Positions 9,315-19,690 of a DNA stretch of 25,800 nt are shown in pieces (within the stretch, counting starts at the first letter, position 1; every line of letters begins with the position of its first letter). The notes under the pieces were generated by a model. That model searched no databases. It saw nothing but the letters and a program-made list of their open reading frames with translations, and was not told where the DNA came from. This DNA is from Sphacelaria rigidula (taxonomy: Eukaryota; Phaeophyceae; Sphacelariales), in the NCBI GenBank assembly GCA_964200075.2, contig CAXNAA020000155.1, forward strand, positions 1 to 25,800, read 5' to 3'. Both the position numbers and the translations under genes were made by a program.

Positions 9315-9537
9315 CCGCCAGGTATTGAAGTTGAGCGCTACACCTTGCAAAACGATGCGCACGGGCACGAACAACAAGTTGAGGTCGCACAAACATATGC
9401 ACCTCCACGCTACGAGGAAGATGTGCGACAGACATGGGTAGCCGAAATGAAGCACCAGGGCTGGGTGCGGATTCATCTCTCGCCGAAACGATATGCAACG
9501 CATGTTGCGAAGCGAAGATGTGGACGCAGCCGTGTCT
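9315..9537 (+). CDS. Possible transposase exon starting PPGIEVERY
   Basis: A T-rich tract and acceptor-like AG at 9306-9307, with a second gtgcag ending at 9314, precede a frame reading PPGIEVERYTLQ, then polar sequence to TAG at 9537-9539. A PPG-containing segment between the two Asp blocks is usual in Transposase_21-type proteins (the IPGPk/PPGv region), and this one is in the right order. From 9315 the frame is in phase 0 with the preceding block. The downstream end of the exon is unknown, and the tail may be intron. Confidence 0.3.
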
Positions 9538-9688
9538 AGGTCAGCGCCGCATCTGCTCATGTTGTGACATGTTTTCCTTGGATAATGCGCGATAACGCGG
9601 CGGAAACTCACGCCCTCTGCCGGAACCGTGACCCCTCACGGCGCACATTGACGTCGTACTACCGCTCAACCCCATGCTAACGTAACAG

Positions 9689-9901
9689 CTATCCGAGGAC
9701 GGGACATATGCCACCGTCGCAACCACTACCCGAAACCTTCAGCGATCGCAGAGACACCCTCACGTAACTACTGTGGCGGAGGCAGGAGCAACGGTGGAAG
9801 GGGAACTGTCCATGGTTGCCGGCGTCATAGGTGCAATGGAGAATGGCTGTATCGCTGAATGTTGGGTTCGAAACGCCGTAGGCGTCCGGGTTCTCATCAA
9901 G
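9689..9901 (+). CDS. Transposase linker exon before the second Asp block
   Basis: A canonical branch-point-like tgctaac lies shortly before cgtaacag at 9688, followed by a clean 71-codon block, LSEDGTYATVATTTRNLQ... to VRNAVGVRVLIK. The part EGELSMVAGVIGAMENG resembles the 'l..L..GV' segment just upstream of the second catalytic Asp in CACTA-type transposases. The exon ends AAG|GCAAGT, a good match to the GC-AG class of donor. Joining it to 11053 in phase 0 gives ...VRVLIK-VLFRGGLFVIIAD, an order typical of the family. Much of the middle is low in recognisable conservation. Confidence 0.45.
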
Positions 9902-11052
9902 GCAAGTATTGCATATAGTAGTCACCGCCAGAAGTCTGCAGAATGCGTAGTTGTTGCAATTTTTTACTTTTTTCTCGAGTGATATTCTTTGGAAGTACTT
10001 GAACGCGCTAACGTCGGGAGATGGAGGGGGAAAGTGTATGCTGAATTCAAACCACAGTGCCCAAGTTCATGTTTTTGGGGCCATATGGACTTGATACCCC
10101 GTTTTCCAGGAGAATGTTCTTGACCGTTCTGGTCGGAAAACAACAGTCCCCCGGCTCTTTCGTTACGACACGGTATTTCATCATCTGAACGAAAATGTAT
10201 CAATTCTTCGAGGATTAAGATCAAGTTAGTCTTTTCCTCCTACACCCTAGGGACCTGAATGGAGCATTTCCCGTCTGTGGCATTTTTTCGGGATTTTTCG
10301 CCATAATTTCTCCATAAGTACTCGAAACCGCGAGGGTCGCTTCTTTTGGCAATAGAAGCAGATCGTACTCAAATCACGATGCCCAAATGGGTGTCGTGGG
10401 GGCGATACAGGGAGTTAAGACCCCGATTATCAGGACGGCGTTATCGACCGTGAGTTGTCCAAGAAACATAGCTTTCCGTGTCTCGCGCAGTGAAAAGTGG
10501 AATTTCGAAAAAACTAATCCTTTTTGGGGATTCATTTCTGTGATCGGGATGAAGTAGGTCAACCGAAAATTCCGAAGATGCAGAACCTGGGGTAGCACAT
10601 TCGCAGGACCCCCGAAGATCGATCAAGCCCGTATGTCATTCAACGTAAATCGCATTTTTCTTCTTCGGGTAATTGTGAAAAGGACTGTCATATATCAAGA
10701 TGCCCATTTTTGGCATCCAGCCTTCACTATGATGAGAGGTGGCAAGCGAACGAACTTCGGAAAGTCTCCAATGAACCACGAGACCACGGAATTTGAAAAC
10801 TTGTGGCGGTGACTTCTGGTGTACTACTGATTCGCCAACCTGACATAGTCGGGTCGCAGCGTCTGCTGTAGATTGAAGCCTTTTGGTCACGAGACGCGAG
10901 AGACACGTCTACGGAAGCGGCACCGGTTCACTTAGCGTTCGTGCTTACGCAATGACACAGACTCCCGTCTGGAATGAGACTCCCGTCTGGGATGAGGCCC
11001 ATCTCACACCCACTCTACCCCGCCCTGGACGACTCCGCTCCGACAAAATCAG
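9902..11052 (+). other. Probable long intron (GC-AG) without recognisable genes
   Basis: It begins GCAAGT and ends aaaatcag. Inside, I see only loosely related short strings (gatgcccaaatggg at 10379, gatgcccattttt at 10699, gcccaagttcatg at about 10059), possibly remnants of an old repeat, and unremarkable short open frames on both strands. Confidence 0.4.
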
Positions 11053-11430
11053 GTTTTATTCCGTGGAGGCCTCTTCGTGATCATTGCAGATAGTCCGCAA
11101 AGAGCAGTTCTGACGAACGCGAAGCATCTGAATGGGTCTACGCTGTACCCCTGCCCGTACTGCCGGGTCAAGCAGACGGGAGAACACGACTGCCCATTGG
11201 GCCGGCATGTTATTGACATTACAAGCACAAATCGCTGTCGACAGGAATACGAAGAGGCATTCGCCCGCCTTGAGAAGCTGCCACCGGGATCGACAGCAAG
11301 AGTGGACTTGTCGAAGGAACTCGGGGTTGTGCCCAGGCGGGAGGGTCTGCCGCACCCGATGTACGACCTAGTGCGAGGGGGCGAGATACTGAGGCGAATA
11401 CCACCGGAAGCATTGCACGCTGACGCCCTG
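11053..11430 (+). CDS. Transposase core exon: second catalytic Asp and C-x2-C motif
   Basis: After an acceptor-like aaaatcag, 126 codons run in phase 0: VLFRGGLFVIIADSPQRA, then NAKHLNGSTLYPCPYC, then a Cys/His-containing turn (HDCPLGRH), a charged helix-like stretch, GLPHPMYDLV and IPPEALHADAL. The iADSPQRa...N...CPyC order is the strongest family signal in the window and matches the second Asp block plus zinc-ligand motif of Transposase_21/Plavaka/KDZ-like transposases. The Asp codon is 11089-11091. The exon stops at CTG|GTGAGA. Read-through continues only to 11481. The frame lacks a convincing start Met, as expected for an internal exon. Confidence 0.65.
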
Positions 11431-11585
11431 GTGAGAGTCACATCACGGCCGCCTGGATCATCCATGTCTATTGGGCCATGACCCCACCATATGCGCAGTC
11501 CGAAACCGACCTCCAACATTTCACCCGCACGTCACCTTCTCGCCCCATGCTTGCTGTCCCTCCCGGCCGCCGATGGTGACGACAG
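11431..11585 (+). other. Probable 155-base intron
   Basis: It starts GTGAGAGT and ends gacgacag. Removal joins EALHADAL to NHLGLVQPWPL in phase 0, recreating the 'LH-D-L-HLGL' block expected in this transposase family. That restoration is the main support. Confidence 0.6.
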
Positions 11586-11816
11586 AATCACCTAGGTTTG
11601 GTCCAGCCGTGGCCGCTATCGCTGTTGAACGAACGTGGACGAGAATGGGTAAGCAGTTTCATCCGTCAGCGCAGTGGGGGACTGTACGCGGCCGGCGCGG
11701 TGCCTGTGAAGGATCTTGTCAGGAACTACGCATCTTATACAGCATCGCACAAGTGGGAGCTGGCGTCGACAATGCTACTGGTCTTCCGCGAGCCCCTGAG
11801 GGACGTCGAAAACATG
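11586..11816 (+). CDS. Transposase exon continuing LHADAL-NHLGL
   Basis: It opens NHLGLVQPWPLSLLNERG and continues with SGGLYAAGAVPVKDLVRN and KWELASTMLLVFREPL. In related transposases a P-x-LH-x-GL block is followed by an alpha-helical stretch, which this resembles. There is a donor-like ATG|GTGAGA at 11817 in phase 0. Without that splice the frame continues 14 codons to TGA at 11859-11861, which could be the stop of a truncated copy. The frame matches the upstream exon only after intron removal. Confidence 0.55.
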
Positions 11817-11861
11817 GTGAGAGAGGCGGCGATGGGTTACACACGCGCACGGCAGGATTGA

Positions 11862-12433
11862 AAATAAGCATGACTGAAATGGGAATTTGATTGGGCGAGT
11901 ACGAATGGTAGTCGCGCGACGCCAAACACAGTGGTGTCCGTCCCAACGCGCCCTGTCACGTGAAGACGCATGAGTTACGCGTGAAACTCGAACCCGGATA
12001 AAGTCAAGGGCGGGTCCAGAGGTAGGCCAGACGGCTGTCTCACATTTCGTACAAGGGAGGGTATCTGAAAAAAGTTTGTCCCCCCTACCCCACGCGAATA
12101 CAATACGAAGCCTGGTCCGGCGAAAAACCGGCGTGATCCGTGTCGCCTTTGTAGCGACGGACCCCAAAGCGGTTGGCGTCGGTTGGCGATGACGCTGTGA
12201 AACACGTGTCTCACTACGTAAGCTATGGCAAGCAGGTTACCGATGTTTTGTTGCACGCTTGCATTTTTTTATTTTTTGCGATAAACATGGTAGTCCAGCT
12301 ACATCCTGTTGTGCGGCGTGGGAGAACTTCATCTCCGCATTTTCGAGAGGATCGTGCTACGTAGTGTTGGAATGGTGAGACACCCATGAGGCAGTGTGTA
12401 GGCCATGGCTGTCCCTGGAGGTAGTGATACCAG
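11862..12433. other. No recognisable gene
   Basis: Only short frames without motifs are present. An acceptor-like gtgataccag ends at 12433. If the transposase is one gene, this is intron. Confidence 0.4.
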
Positions 12434-12694
12434 AGAAGGAAGGAACTCATCGCGGGCTGTCATCCATGCAACATAATCAGCAGGCTTTGGGCCGAACAAT
12501 ATTTGCAGGATGCAGTTCACCCTTCGTGCGACTCGCCGAACACACAATGGCGCTTCGCGCTTGTTGATGGAGTGCGAGCCTGGTACGGTGAACACCCAGC
12601 GTGCTCCGTCCCGCCTTTGGAGGGATGTGAGGCCTATGGTCTGATGATGATGGCTTGCATGATAATGAGTACACCCTCCACGCTAATACCTCTG
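12434..12694 (+). CDS. Possible further transposase exon, unrecognised
   Basis: Starting right after gataccag, the frame reads RRKELIAGCHPCNIISRLW, then AEQYLQDAVHP, NTQWRFALVDGVRAWYGEHP and so on to TAA at 12695-12697. Composition is protein-like and the entry is phase 0, like the other proposed exons, but I recognise no domain. The Met-rich tail (LMMMACMIM) looks non-coding, so the exon may end near 12600. It is listed because it lies between stronger blocks on the same strand. Confidence 0.25.
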
Positions 12695-12929
12695 TAACAT
12701 ACAGTGAATAATTGAGAGTTTCAGGTCACATACACAAATGTGCGGTCTTGTTTTGTCACGGGGGCGACGGGGAGGCGGTAAAGTGGTAATAGCAGTGACG
12801 AGAACAGGAACTATCGACCGCCGCGCAATCGTACGTAGATTTGCGTGACGATATGAAGCCAATGTACCTGGCGGACAGACATCACTAAGGGCACGTTGAG
12901 CAGGGTATGTACTTTCCAGCCCCGTCGGA

Positions 12930-13480
12930 AAATACCCAGGTAGTCCCCATACCCGATGATTCGGTGTATTGGGTGCGACCTCAAACGCCCTGGCCAAATG
13001 TTCGGCAGTTCGGCCACGACGCCAAACACTAGGTATCAACATCTTGGGCGGATGGGGTATGACACCCACACCATACCCAAGTACGGGACAATCGAAGTCG
13101 GCAATACACGGCTGTGGACCAGCACTCTGATCCGATCTCAATAAAGTACCATATTCGACGCAATCTGGGAACGACTCTGATTTATATACCCGTACATTGG
13201 GAAGAGAGGTTGCGTCCTCAAATATTGAACCCAAGTGTGGATCAACACCCCCAGCATCACAAGGGAATATAGCGTGAGCTGAGTGTGATCACAATACCCG
13301 TAGAAAAGGTAGGGTACCCCGAATACCTCACCCTGTTACCCTCCCCGAATGTGGGGTACATGGGACTCGAATCCAACACTCGACATAAACACTTGGGGAT
13401 GTCATTTCAGGAATCCCCGGGTGTACAATACGGGGCGGATGTAACTACTAACCCTCGCCATCTATAACTGGGTGACTTCA
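12930..13480 (-). repeat. Decayed satellite A-like block, reverse orientation
   Basis: Reverse-strand landmarks such as gcgacctcaaacgcc (12976), gatctcaataaagtac (13134) and gcgtcctcaaatattgaacc (13211) recur, with atacccaagt-like words between. The sequence is far more diverged than the 20.4-22.0 kb arrays and the period is hard to follow. Long minus-strand frames across it (12683-13234) are by-products. Confidence 0.4.
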
Positions 13481-13724
13481 CTTCTCGGTCGAGCTCAAAA
13501 TTTTGGCAGAATGCCCGCACCAATACGCTGAGTTTTTTTACACCGCCGCCTACCATGGGAATCAGGGAGAAGCGGCAGTCTAAAAACGAAATGGCGCGCA
13601 ATCGCGAGAGCCCCGAGGCCGCCACTCCCGGAGCGCTTGACTTCAAGGGCACGTCGAGTGGACCACATACCACTTAAGGCTAGAGGAAGATGCCGTTTTT
13701 ACTCAACCGCAGGTGTGGGCAGAC
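13481..13724. other. Unassigned spacer between decayed satellite blocks
   Basis: It contains no recognisable gene or repeat. A minus-strand frame at 13407-13673 has no known motif. Confidence 0.4.
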
Positions 13725-14130
13725 TGCGCACCTCCTCAAGTACCCACCCACAGGTGACTAGTCGGAGTACATCAAGTACTCTACCCGAACACTCGGTGAG
13801 CACTCGCGGCAATACATTGGCACAGATAGTGCTTAGGTATGAAGCCAATACTCAACCCAAATTCGGAGGCTCTGAGTACGATTTTATCATCACCCCACAC
13901 TTTTGGGATGCAGGGGATGACCTAAACCGCCCATGAACCCAAGTTCTAGCAAGAACTCCTGGCAACATCCAGGGTGAGAATATAGCACGGGTGTGATGTC
14001 AATATTTCACCGACAATCTGGGCAGGCTGGATACGATCTCTGTCCCCCTGCCCATATATTGTTGTGGATTGGGCATAACCTCAATCCTCTACCGTAACAA
14101 TAAAGTGGGTCACCTCAGCAATATTGAGGT
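13725..14130 (-). repeat. Decayed satellite A block, reverse orientation
   Basis: The words cacctcctcaagtac, catcaagtactctacccg, gaacactcgg, ccaatactcaacccaaattcgg, gatgacctaa and cataacctcaatcctctacc are reverse-strand versions of satellite A monomers. Blocks of clear similarity alternate with unrelated or heavily mutated stretches. Confidence 0.45.
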
Positions 14131-14289
14131 CTTCCTTTCCTAACATCTGTTCCCATTCTTCGTCGACTTCTCTGTCCCACCCTTGTCCACCCTGCACTTT
14201 CGTATCTTCCTTCCACGCAGCCCAAAAACGTGTTCCTGGCATTCTCATTATCTGCCTGCTCTAGACGCTATTTAGCAAGCTTTATTTTC
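14131..14289. other. Pyrimidine-rich spacer with a minus-strand AATAAA
   Basis: The + strand is C/T-rich here. Reading the minus strand, AATAAA (14281-14286) follows three bases after the stop codon of the frame at 14290-14500 and could serve as its polyadenylation signal, although that is unusually close. Confidence 0.3.
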
Positions 14290-14500
14290 TCATGCCTCGC
14301 ACCTCATCTTAAGCGGGTACATTCCGAAATCTTCGCCCAATGATGTATCACTCACCGTTTTCCAGTATCGAAGCATTTTCCTTGCTGGCGCCACGTGCCT
14401 GTTCTTCAACTTCATCATCAACTTTGCGGTCCCCTCCCATACCTCTCCCGCACTTTCCACGTTGGATACAAGCACGTCGATCACGAAAATTGTTGTGTCC
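14290..14500 (-). CDS. Terminal exon of an unrecognised minus-strand gene
   Basis: Minus strand: an acceptor-like tatatgctag is followed by DTTIFVIDVLVSNVESAG, EVWEGTAKLMMKLKNR, KMLRYWKTVSD, GMYPLKM and a TGA (14290-14292), with AATAAA just beyond. The sequence is protein-like and includes a basic amphipathic stretch, but I recognise no family. It is the best coding candidate on the minus strand. A neighbouring frame (14603-14968) and an upstream hydrophobic exon (15091-15168) are compatible with the same gene; joining them is inference. Confidence 0.35.
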
Positions 14501-14602
14501 CTAGCATATACTTAAGACTCTCCGAGGATCACGTCCATCCTGGCAACCTGTTCCTCACCCTTTGCAATGGTTTTTTTCACGTGTGCATCCGAACAACATG
14601 CA

Positions 14603-14968
14603 CTAGAGGTGTGTTGCAGTTCCATCTCTCCCCACTTCGATCGACTTCCTCCGGGGTTTCGCCACACATTTGTTAACGTTCGCCGCCCCTTCCCATCTCC
14701 TTGTGCATTCTACCGTTTTCTCTACATGCTTTTGTATTCGATGTGGTGCACCAGACATCCCCGCGAAGTAATCCTCGTAGCCTAATGGTCCGACCATCGC
14801 CATGACGGTGGGCAGAAGGAGGGTTCGTAGAGTTTTTTTTTTCATAGCCTCTGATTTCCACCGTCGAGAGGATGAGAACGTGAATGAACACAGTACGAGC
14901 AGGTTCAGCCGACAATCCCAGGTGATGGGCAACAGTTTATCCACCCTAGTAAATCGAAGAGTTAGGCG
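14603..14968 (-). CDS. Possible middle exon of the minus-strand gene
   Basis: After an acceptor-like aaaatttcag (minus strand) the frame RLTLRFTRVDKLLPITWD and so on is open to TAG at 14603-14605. In phase 0 it could follow the exon at 15091-15168. It contains a hydrophobic patch (LNLLVLCSFTF), a Lys run from an A-tract and Cys/Arg-rich sequence near its end. The later half is weak and may be intron. No family is recognised. Confidence 0.2.
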   Translation of the reverse strand, partial: RLTLRFTRVDKLLPITWDCRLNLLVLCSFTFSSSRRWKSEAMKKKTLRTLLLPTVMAMVGPLGYEDYFAGMSGAPHRIQKHVEKTVECTRRWEGAANVNKCVAKPRRKSIEVGRDGTATHL

Positions 14969-15090
14969 CTGAAATTTTGCCGACATTTGTTTGGTCAGTC
15001 CCCCCAAGATTGTTTGAGGTGCAGATGAAAGAAAAAAAAAGACAGAGCGATCAAAAGTTGCGGCAAAATCAGGAAAATTCCATCACTTAC

Positions 15091-15168
15091 CGATAAAATG
15101 ATAAATACGGCTGCACCCCAAACGACTTTGAAGGCACCAACGGCCAAAACATCGTGGTAAAATATCAG
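15091..15168 (-). CDS. Short hydrophobic exon of the minus-strand gene
   Basis: Minus strand: a strong acceptor, gacgactttttag, and a consensus donor, TCG|GTAAGT, bound 26 codons in phase 0 that include GAFKVVWGAAVFIIL, which looks like a membrane-spanning helix. Good sites at both ends and the hydrophobic content make a real exon plausible. Its upstream partner was not found in 15170-15460. Confidence 0.4.
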
Positions 15169-16178
15169 CTAAAAAGTCGTCAAATTGGGCGGTGAATCGC
15201 ACTTCTTGTGTGACAGAGCTGCGCTCAACAGTTCATAGTTACAACAAGTCATTACCCTGCGGGTCTGCGAAACGAAACGTATCCAGACACGCTACCACGC
15301 GACCCTTTCGGGAGTACAGTAGCGCGTCTCATCGTCAAAACCGCGCCAATCGAGTAGCGGCAGTGTGGTATCTTTACCATGTTCGTGTGCAGTTCGCAGC
15401 TATATGCTGAGGCCGCGGTGACTTGAGGAACTGGAGAAGTGTTGGTGCGCAACCCTCATCAGCGGTTTACTGCTGGACCAGCTCGTAGTACTCGGAGTTA
15501 GTTTGACATGAGTTGACGCGGTGCGGGAATGACGACCCGATCCGCGAGACGCAAAATGAAGGCGTGTACAGAGGAGAGGTGGGTCGATCTTCGGAGACGA
15601 GGGATTCGTTCCGAGAAAGGGGAGCAGAAAAAATGCGTCAAGTCCATCAGTACAGGGTGAAAATTATGCTAAATACTCGTCGGGGGTCAGGTGGCTTCCA
15701 GTCCTTCGAGTTTTGATTTCGCGCGAGATAGGAGAACCTCATCTCAGCGCCAAGTGAATGATCCTACTTTGCGCTGACGCCGTATGCAAGGCATGACTGT
15801 CTCTGCGGTTGGCGATACTCCACGATGAATCCAACCCTTCCGGGCTATCAACCAAAAACAATGTAATCAGATTAATCCGGATAGAGTAATCTTATCAGGG
15901 CGCACGTCACCGTTAATGCAACTAACCGAAGAGGTGAAGACGCCCCGCGCTTGGTGATCGACTGCCAGGCAGGCCAGTCAGAAATCCGATGTGCTCAGTA
16001 CCGACTTTGAACGGACGCGAGGTCAATGGGTACGTGACCATGGAACACAAGATACTGGGTACACCCCTCCCCGCGCGCGCCCTCCCACGCTCACACACAT
16101 CTCTTCCCGAGCCAACCCTAAACGGAAGTATTCCGAATCCTCGCGCGGTCAATCCTCCCCGCTAAATGTGCACTCCAG
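15169..16178. other. No recognisable gene
   Basis: Short frames on both strands lack known motifs; 15513-15716 (+) is charged and polar. An acceptor-like tgcactccag at 16178 leads into the next proposed transposase block. Confidence 0.4.
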
Positions 16179-16361
16179 GAAAATTACATGAAGGCCAACC
16201 GGCTGTCGAACCTCGGTCATGGAGGGTTCCTAACACCACTGGACGTGCTTACGCGGTTGAGGAAGCTGGTACAATGTTCATCTATGCTCACGTACACGAT
16301 CCGTTCTCCGGAGTGGGGAGAGAAGGAGTTTCAAGGCCTGCACGACAGAGTAAAGGACTAC
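16179..16361 (+). CDS. Probable exon of the transposase or another gene
   Basis: It is bounded by cactccag and a strong donor, TAC|GTGAGT, with both junctions in phase 0 and 61 codons: ENYMKANRLSNLGHGG, LDVLTRLRKLVQCSSM, then SPEWGEKEFQGLHDRVKDY. The pattern looks like alpha-helical core sequence but I do not recognise a specific motif. The same frame stays open past the donor to 16725 and includes AFIAEKLSDNREASMFDVGR, which is also protein-like, so the exon may be longer or have a second part. Position and strand fit the transposase series, which is the reason for grouping it there. Confidence 0.4.
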
Positions 16362-17599
16362 GTGAGTTCATCGATTGACTGTCCTCGTGGACGCGCGGGG
16401 TTATCGGTGGGGTGGCATGGATCCGGGATTGTTGAGACGGGTGTCCATGTCAACCGCGAAAAGAGAAGGAATCACCAGACTATCCCTGACAAAAATTCAG
16501 GAATCAGGCCGGAAAGACCGCCGCATAACCCCACACACGTGCCCGACACAGCGCCCCATCTCGAAGGGCGAGACACGGCGGTCACGGGAACGCGTGCGCG
16601 TGGCACGGCCGCCGAGGTAAGAAAGAGAAATAACAAACAACCGGCGTTCATAGCCGAGAAACTCTCAGATAACCGCGAGGCGTCCATGTTTGACGTAGGT
16701 CGAGTGGGATCCGAATGGCTTATATAACGAAACCTGACCCAAATAGGAAGGATGAAGGTGAAGGCAAATTACACGGATTGCAGCCGCAAGTACGAACAGG
16801 GGAACACAGATAGATGAGGGCGCGACGAACGATACGACGACAGCACCCCCAGGAAGAAGCGGGGAATAGATAAATGAAGCTCAAAGTGGGCGCCGAGAAA
16901 GAATCTCAGCGAGGATTGGACAAGGAGGAGCGGGCGCGAGTTTCTCAGCGTGGGACACTAATGTCTCGCAGCCCCCCATGGCCCGCCTACGGGTTACCAC
17001 GGCTCCATGTAGAATTCGCGGCAAACTCACTCATTACAGTAGGCCTTCTGCCACTGCTGATGCTGCCGCGCTTATGCATGCCAGACCGCGAAACGTACCG
17101 TAGATCAAAGAGCATTGCGGACGCATTCCTGTTGTCCATGCTTCTTTCACACAGTCACTCCGGCCGGTACCGATGGAGCAGGTGGCCATTCGGCGCATCG
17201 AGCCACCGTAGCATTCAACCATGGGCGTTAGACGCATGCGGCACGACACGTGGCCATGGCAGCCGCCGGCGACAGACCTCGCCAAGCCCGCAAAGACGAT
17301 ATATGCCTTCCATACACACACGAACAGGCGCACATGGTGATAAGCACAGCGATAACACTGAATGCACATGACACCTACACCATATGCCCCGCTACATTAA
17401 TCACCATACCACGCAGATGCTGGTGGCCGTTGAAGTAATCCGTTCGGAGGGGGTGCGCCCTTCCCTGCATTCCCTGCTTCATCTCGCTCGAGCGGTCCGG
17501 GACGTGGGTGAGTGATCATAACTAGCTGCCGTGTTCACTACCTTCGGGCGAGGTGTTGGTATGCGATGAAGGCGCAGCTTACACAAGGTGGGAGCACCC
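16362..17599. other. Open frames without recognised products
   Basis: The frame to 16725 (see the entry at 16179) is the best coding candidate. The frames 16874-17371 (+) and 17034-17369 (-) overlap and neither has a domain. Splice-like sites (aaaattcag at 16500, GAG|GTAAGA at 16617) exist but their phase does not fit cleanly with the frame from 16179. Confidence 0.35.
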
Positions 17600-18050
17600 G
17601 AAGTGAGGGTCTCCCGCCCATTTCAAGGCGCAGATGTCCACACGCCGAACGATTCATTCTTCGTCGAGACGAGTGCACTTGGTTATGTTTTTGGAAACGC
17701 TACAAGCATGTCTTTACAGCTCTCGGCGTATTGATTCTTTCACACCACGAACGATGACTCGACTAACCGCCCAGATATTTCTATCACTGGGAGCGATGCT
17801 TGAAGAACTTGATGCACGGAATTTGTCCACCACGAGCGCGGACTCGAATAATCACCCTACTATTTTGTATCGCTATGCGTTGTGACTCCGATACTCCACC
17901 TATTGATTTTGTGCACCACGAGGGATGGGTCGAGTAGTGGCCACATGAACTTTTTACACCACAATCCATGCCTTCAGTACAAGACGAACTACTTGTCGTA
18001 ACGACGAGTAACGACTCCAATGTCCTAGACCTCCAACGAAGGCCCTACAG
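17600..18050 (+). repeat. Satellite B, block 1 (partly decayed)
   Basis: Diverged tandem units carry ccacgagcgatgactcgagt-like words: caccacgaacgatgactcgac (about 17741), ccaccacgagcgcggactcg (about 17827) and gcaccacgagggatgggtcgag (about 17911). The spacing is near 42 bases or multiples of it. The block ends with gactccaatgtcctagacc, resembling the end of block 2 (gactcgaatgatctccgacc). Confidence 0.55.
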
Positions 18051-19189
18051 CAGGAGAACGAGGGCGAATCTCACGGGCTGTATCCGCGTTCGCCCAAGAT
18101 ATAACAGACTTCCACCACTCGTTGCGGATATAAAACTTCCGACCATCTTTTGTGCCGTGCCTAGACATCGGCCGTGCTGCACGGTGTCATGTCCCGCAAG
18201 AACCCAAGTTGCAAGTCCGCAAACGGTACATAGTACAAATTACCTCTTTTAGGACTGAACGCCACTAACACAGGGTTCACCATGTGTTAGCGCAAGAAAT
18301 ATAAAACTGTCCGGGAGCGACCTACCCAATCACGGCGCTTCAAAATACCGGCCGGGGCTGAAGCGGGAAGTTATGCCACTGCGGAGTATCTGCGTGTATC
18401 CTGTTCCCAGTCCCCGAACGAACGCTCCAAGCAAAAGAAATCCCGCATGGGGCGGGCTAGTTTGTCATTTTTTTGTGGTAGCTACTTGGTCGACAGGGAT
18501 GAACAAGTTGTGAATTGGCAGCTGATCTCCGTCGCGGAGAACTGACCACAACGTGTGAGTCTGCAGAGGCAGCTGCTGCTTTGGGGGTCGTTGCTGTACT
18601 GTATGCGCCGTAACCCCATGCCCTACGAAGAATATTTGTCGCATGTAACAAACAGGGAGATCGTGGCCCACCCCTACCACAGATGAATTTGTGGGGCAAG
18701 GTGATGACAGCAATATCATCCAAAGCCACACCCCATTGAACGCTGACTACGGTGGACGGCGGTGCTGCTTGTTCACAACCGGCACAATACCTCATGTACA
18801 TTCCACCACCCAAAATATAGAACAGTTTGTACTTTCACCTTAACCCAGTTTGAATGAAACATTTGGTTTTCAGTAAAATGATGCCACGGTGTCGTGCAGC
18901 TTGCGTGTAGACGCAAATGTCATGCCCACAACCGTCACTGATCGTTCTGGGCGTCCTGGAGGGCTCTCAGACGTTCAGTCCGCAAAGGGTTCATAATTTT
19001 TCATGTCGATAGAGAGGGACAATTTGTGACTGTCGGGGTATCGCCACTGGTCGCAGTTTGAGTGGTCCCAAAATCAGGGAAATCGAGATACACGAGCATC
19101 CGACACTATTTCTGAAGATGTATGCGGCCATAGACCATGTTCAGGTCATGAAAACATCAATTGCTCGCCTTCATCCTCACGTCTCGACT
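18051..19189. other. Spacer between satellite B blocks, no gene recognised
   Basis: An 8-base stem, ctaacaca/tgtgttag, lies at about 18267-18291. Otherwise there are only short motif-free frames, such as 18457-18813 on the minus strand. Confidence 0.4.
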
Positions 19190-19690
19190 TGAGTCCCTAA
19201 CCAGGAGCCACGACTCGTGTAGCAGAGATATTTCCCAACACGAGCACTCGTCGAGAGCACGACCTCTCTATTTACTTGACAACAAGGGGTGACTACAGTG
19301 CTCGCCCCTTCCATTTCTTGCCGCCACGAGCAATGACACCTGTACTCGCCCTATGTTTCATTTTTGTCACCACGACCATTGAATGGAATAGGTGGCCCAC
19401 TGATGTTTCCACCACGAGCGATGACCGATCACCCGCCCTACCAATTTTTGCCACTACGACCAATGGCTTGAGTATTCGCCCTATCTTTTACGCAACCGTC
19501 GATGACTGCACCAATCGCCCTATTATTTGTCCCACCGTGAGCGATGACTGGAGCTCTCGGCGTGCTAATAGTCTTTCATCAAGAGGAATTACTCCAGTAC
19601 TCGAAAAATTGGTTTATGCCACAAGAAGTAATGACTCGAATGATCTCCGACCTCCAAGCACGCCCACAGGCGGCCGAACGACTGCGAGTG
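19190..19690 (+). repeat. Satellite B, block 2
   Basis: Tandem units of about 42 bases have a consensus near CCACGAGCGATGACTCGAGTACTCGCCCTAT plus a T-rich tail. The cacgag landmark lies at 19325, 19371 and 19413 and the cgatgac landmark at 19419, 19460, 19500 and 19542, giving spacings of 40-46. The plus-strand frame 19276-19764 exists because the 42-base period is divisible by three; it shows repeated TTT-NGL-IRPIF-like segments and is not called as a gene. Confidence 0.65.

Noticed and set aside
9864-9875. ggttcgaaacgcc, similar to a tRNA T-arm
   Set aside because: No matching acceptor, D or anticodon arms at the right distances; it lies inside a proposed exon.
12683-13234. 183-codon minus-strand frame
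   Set aside because: It covers decayed satellite A sequence and has no motif.
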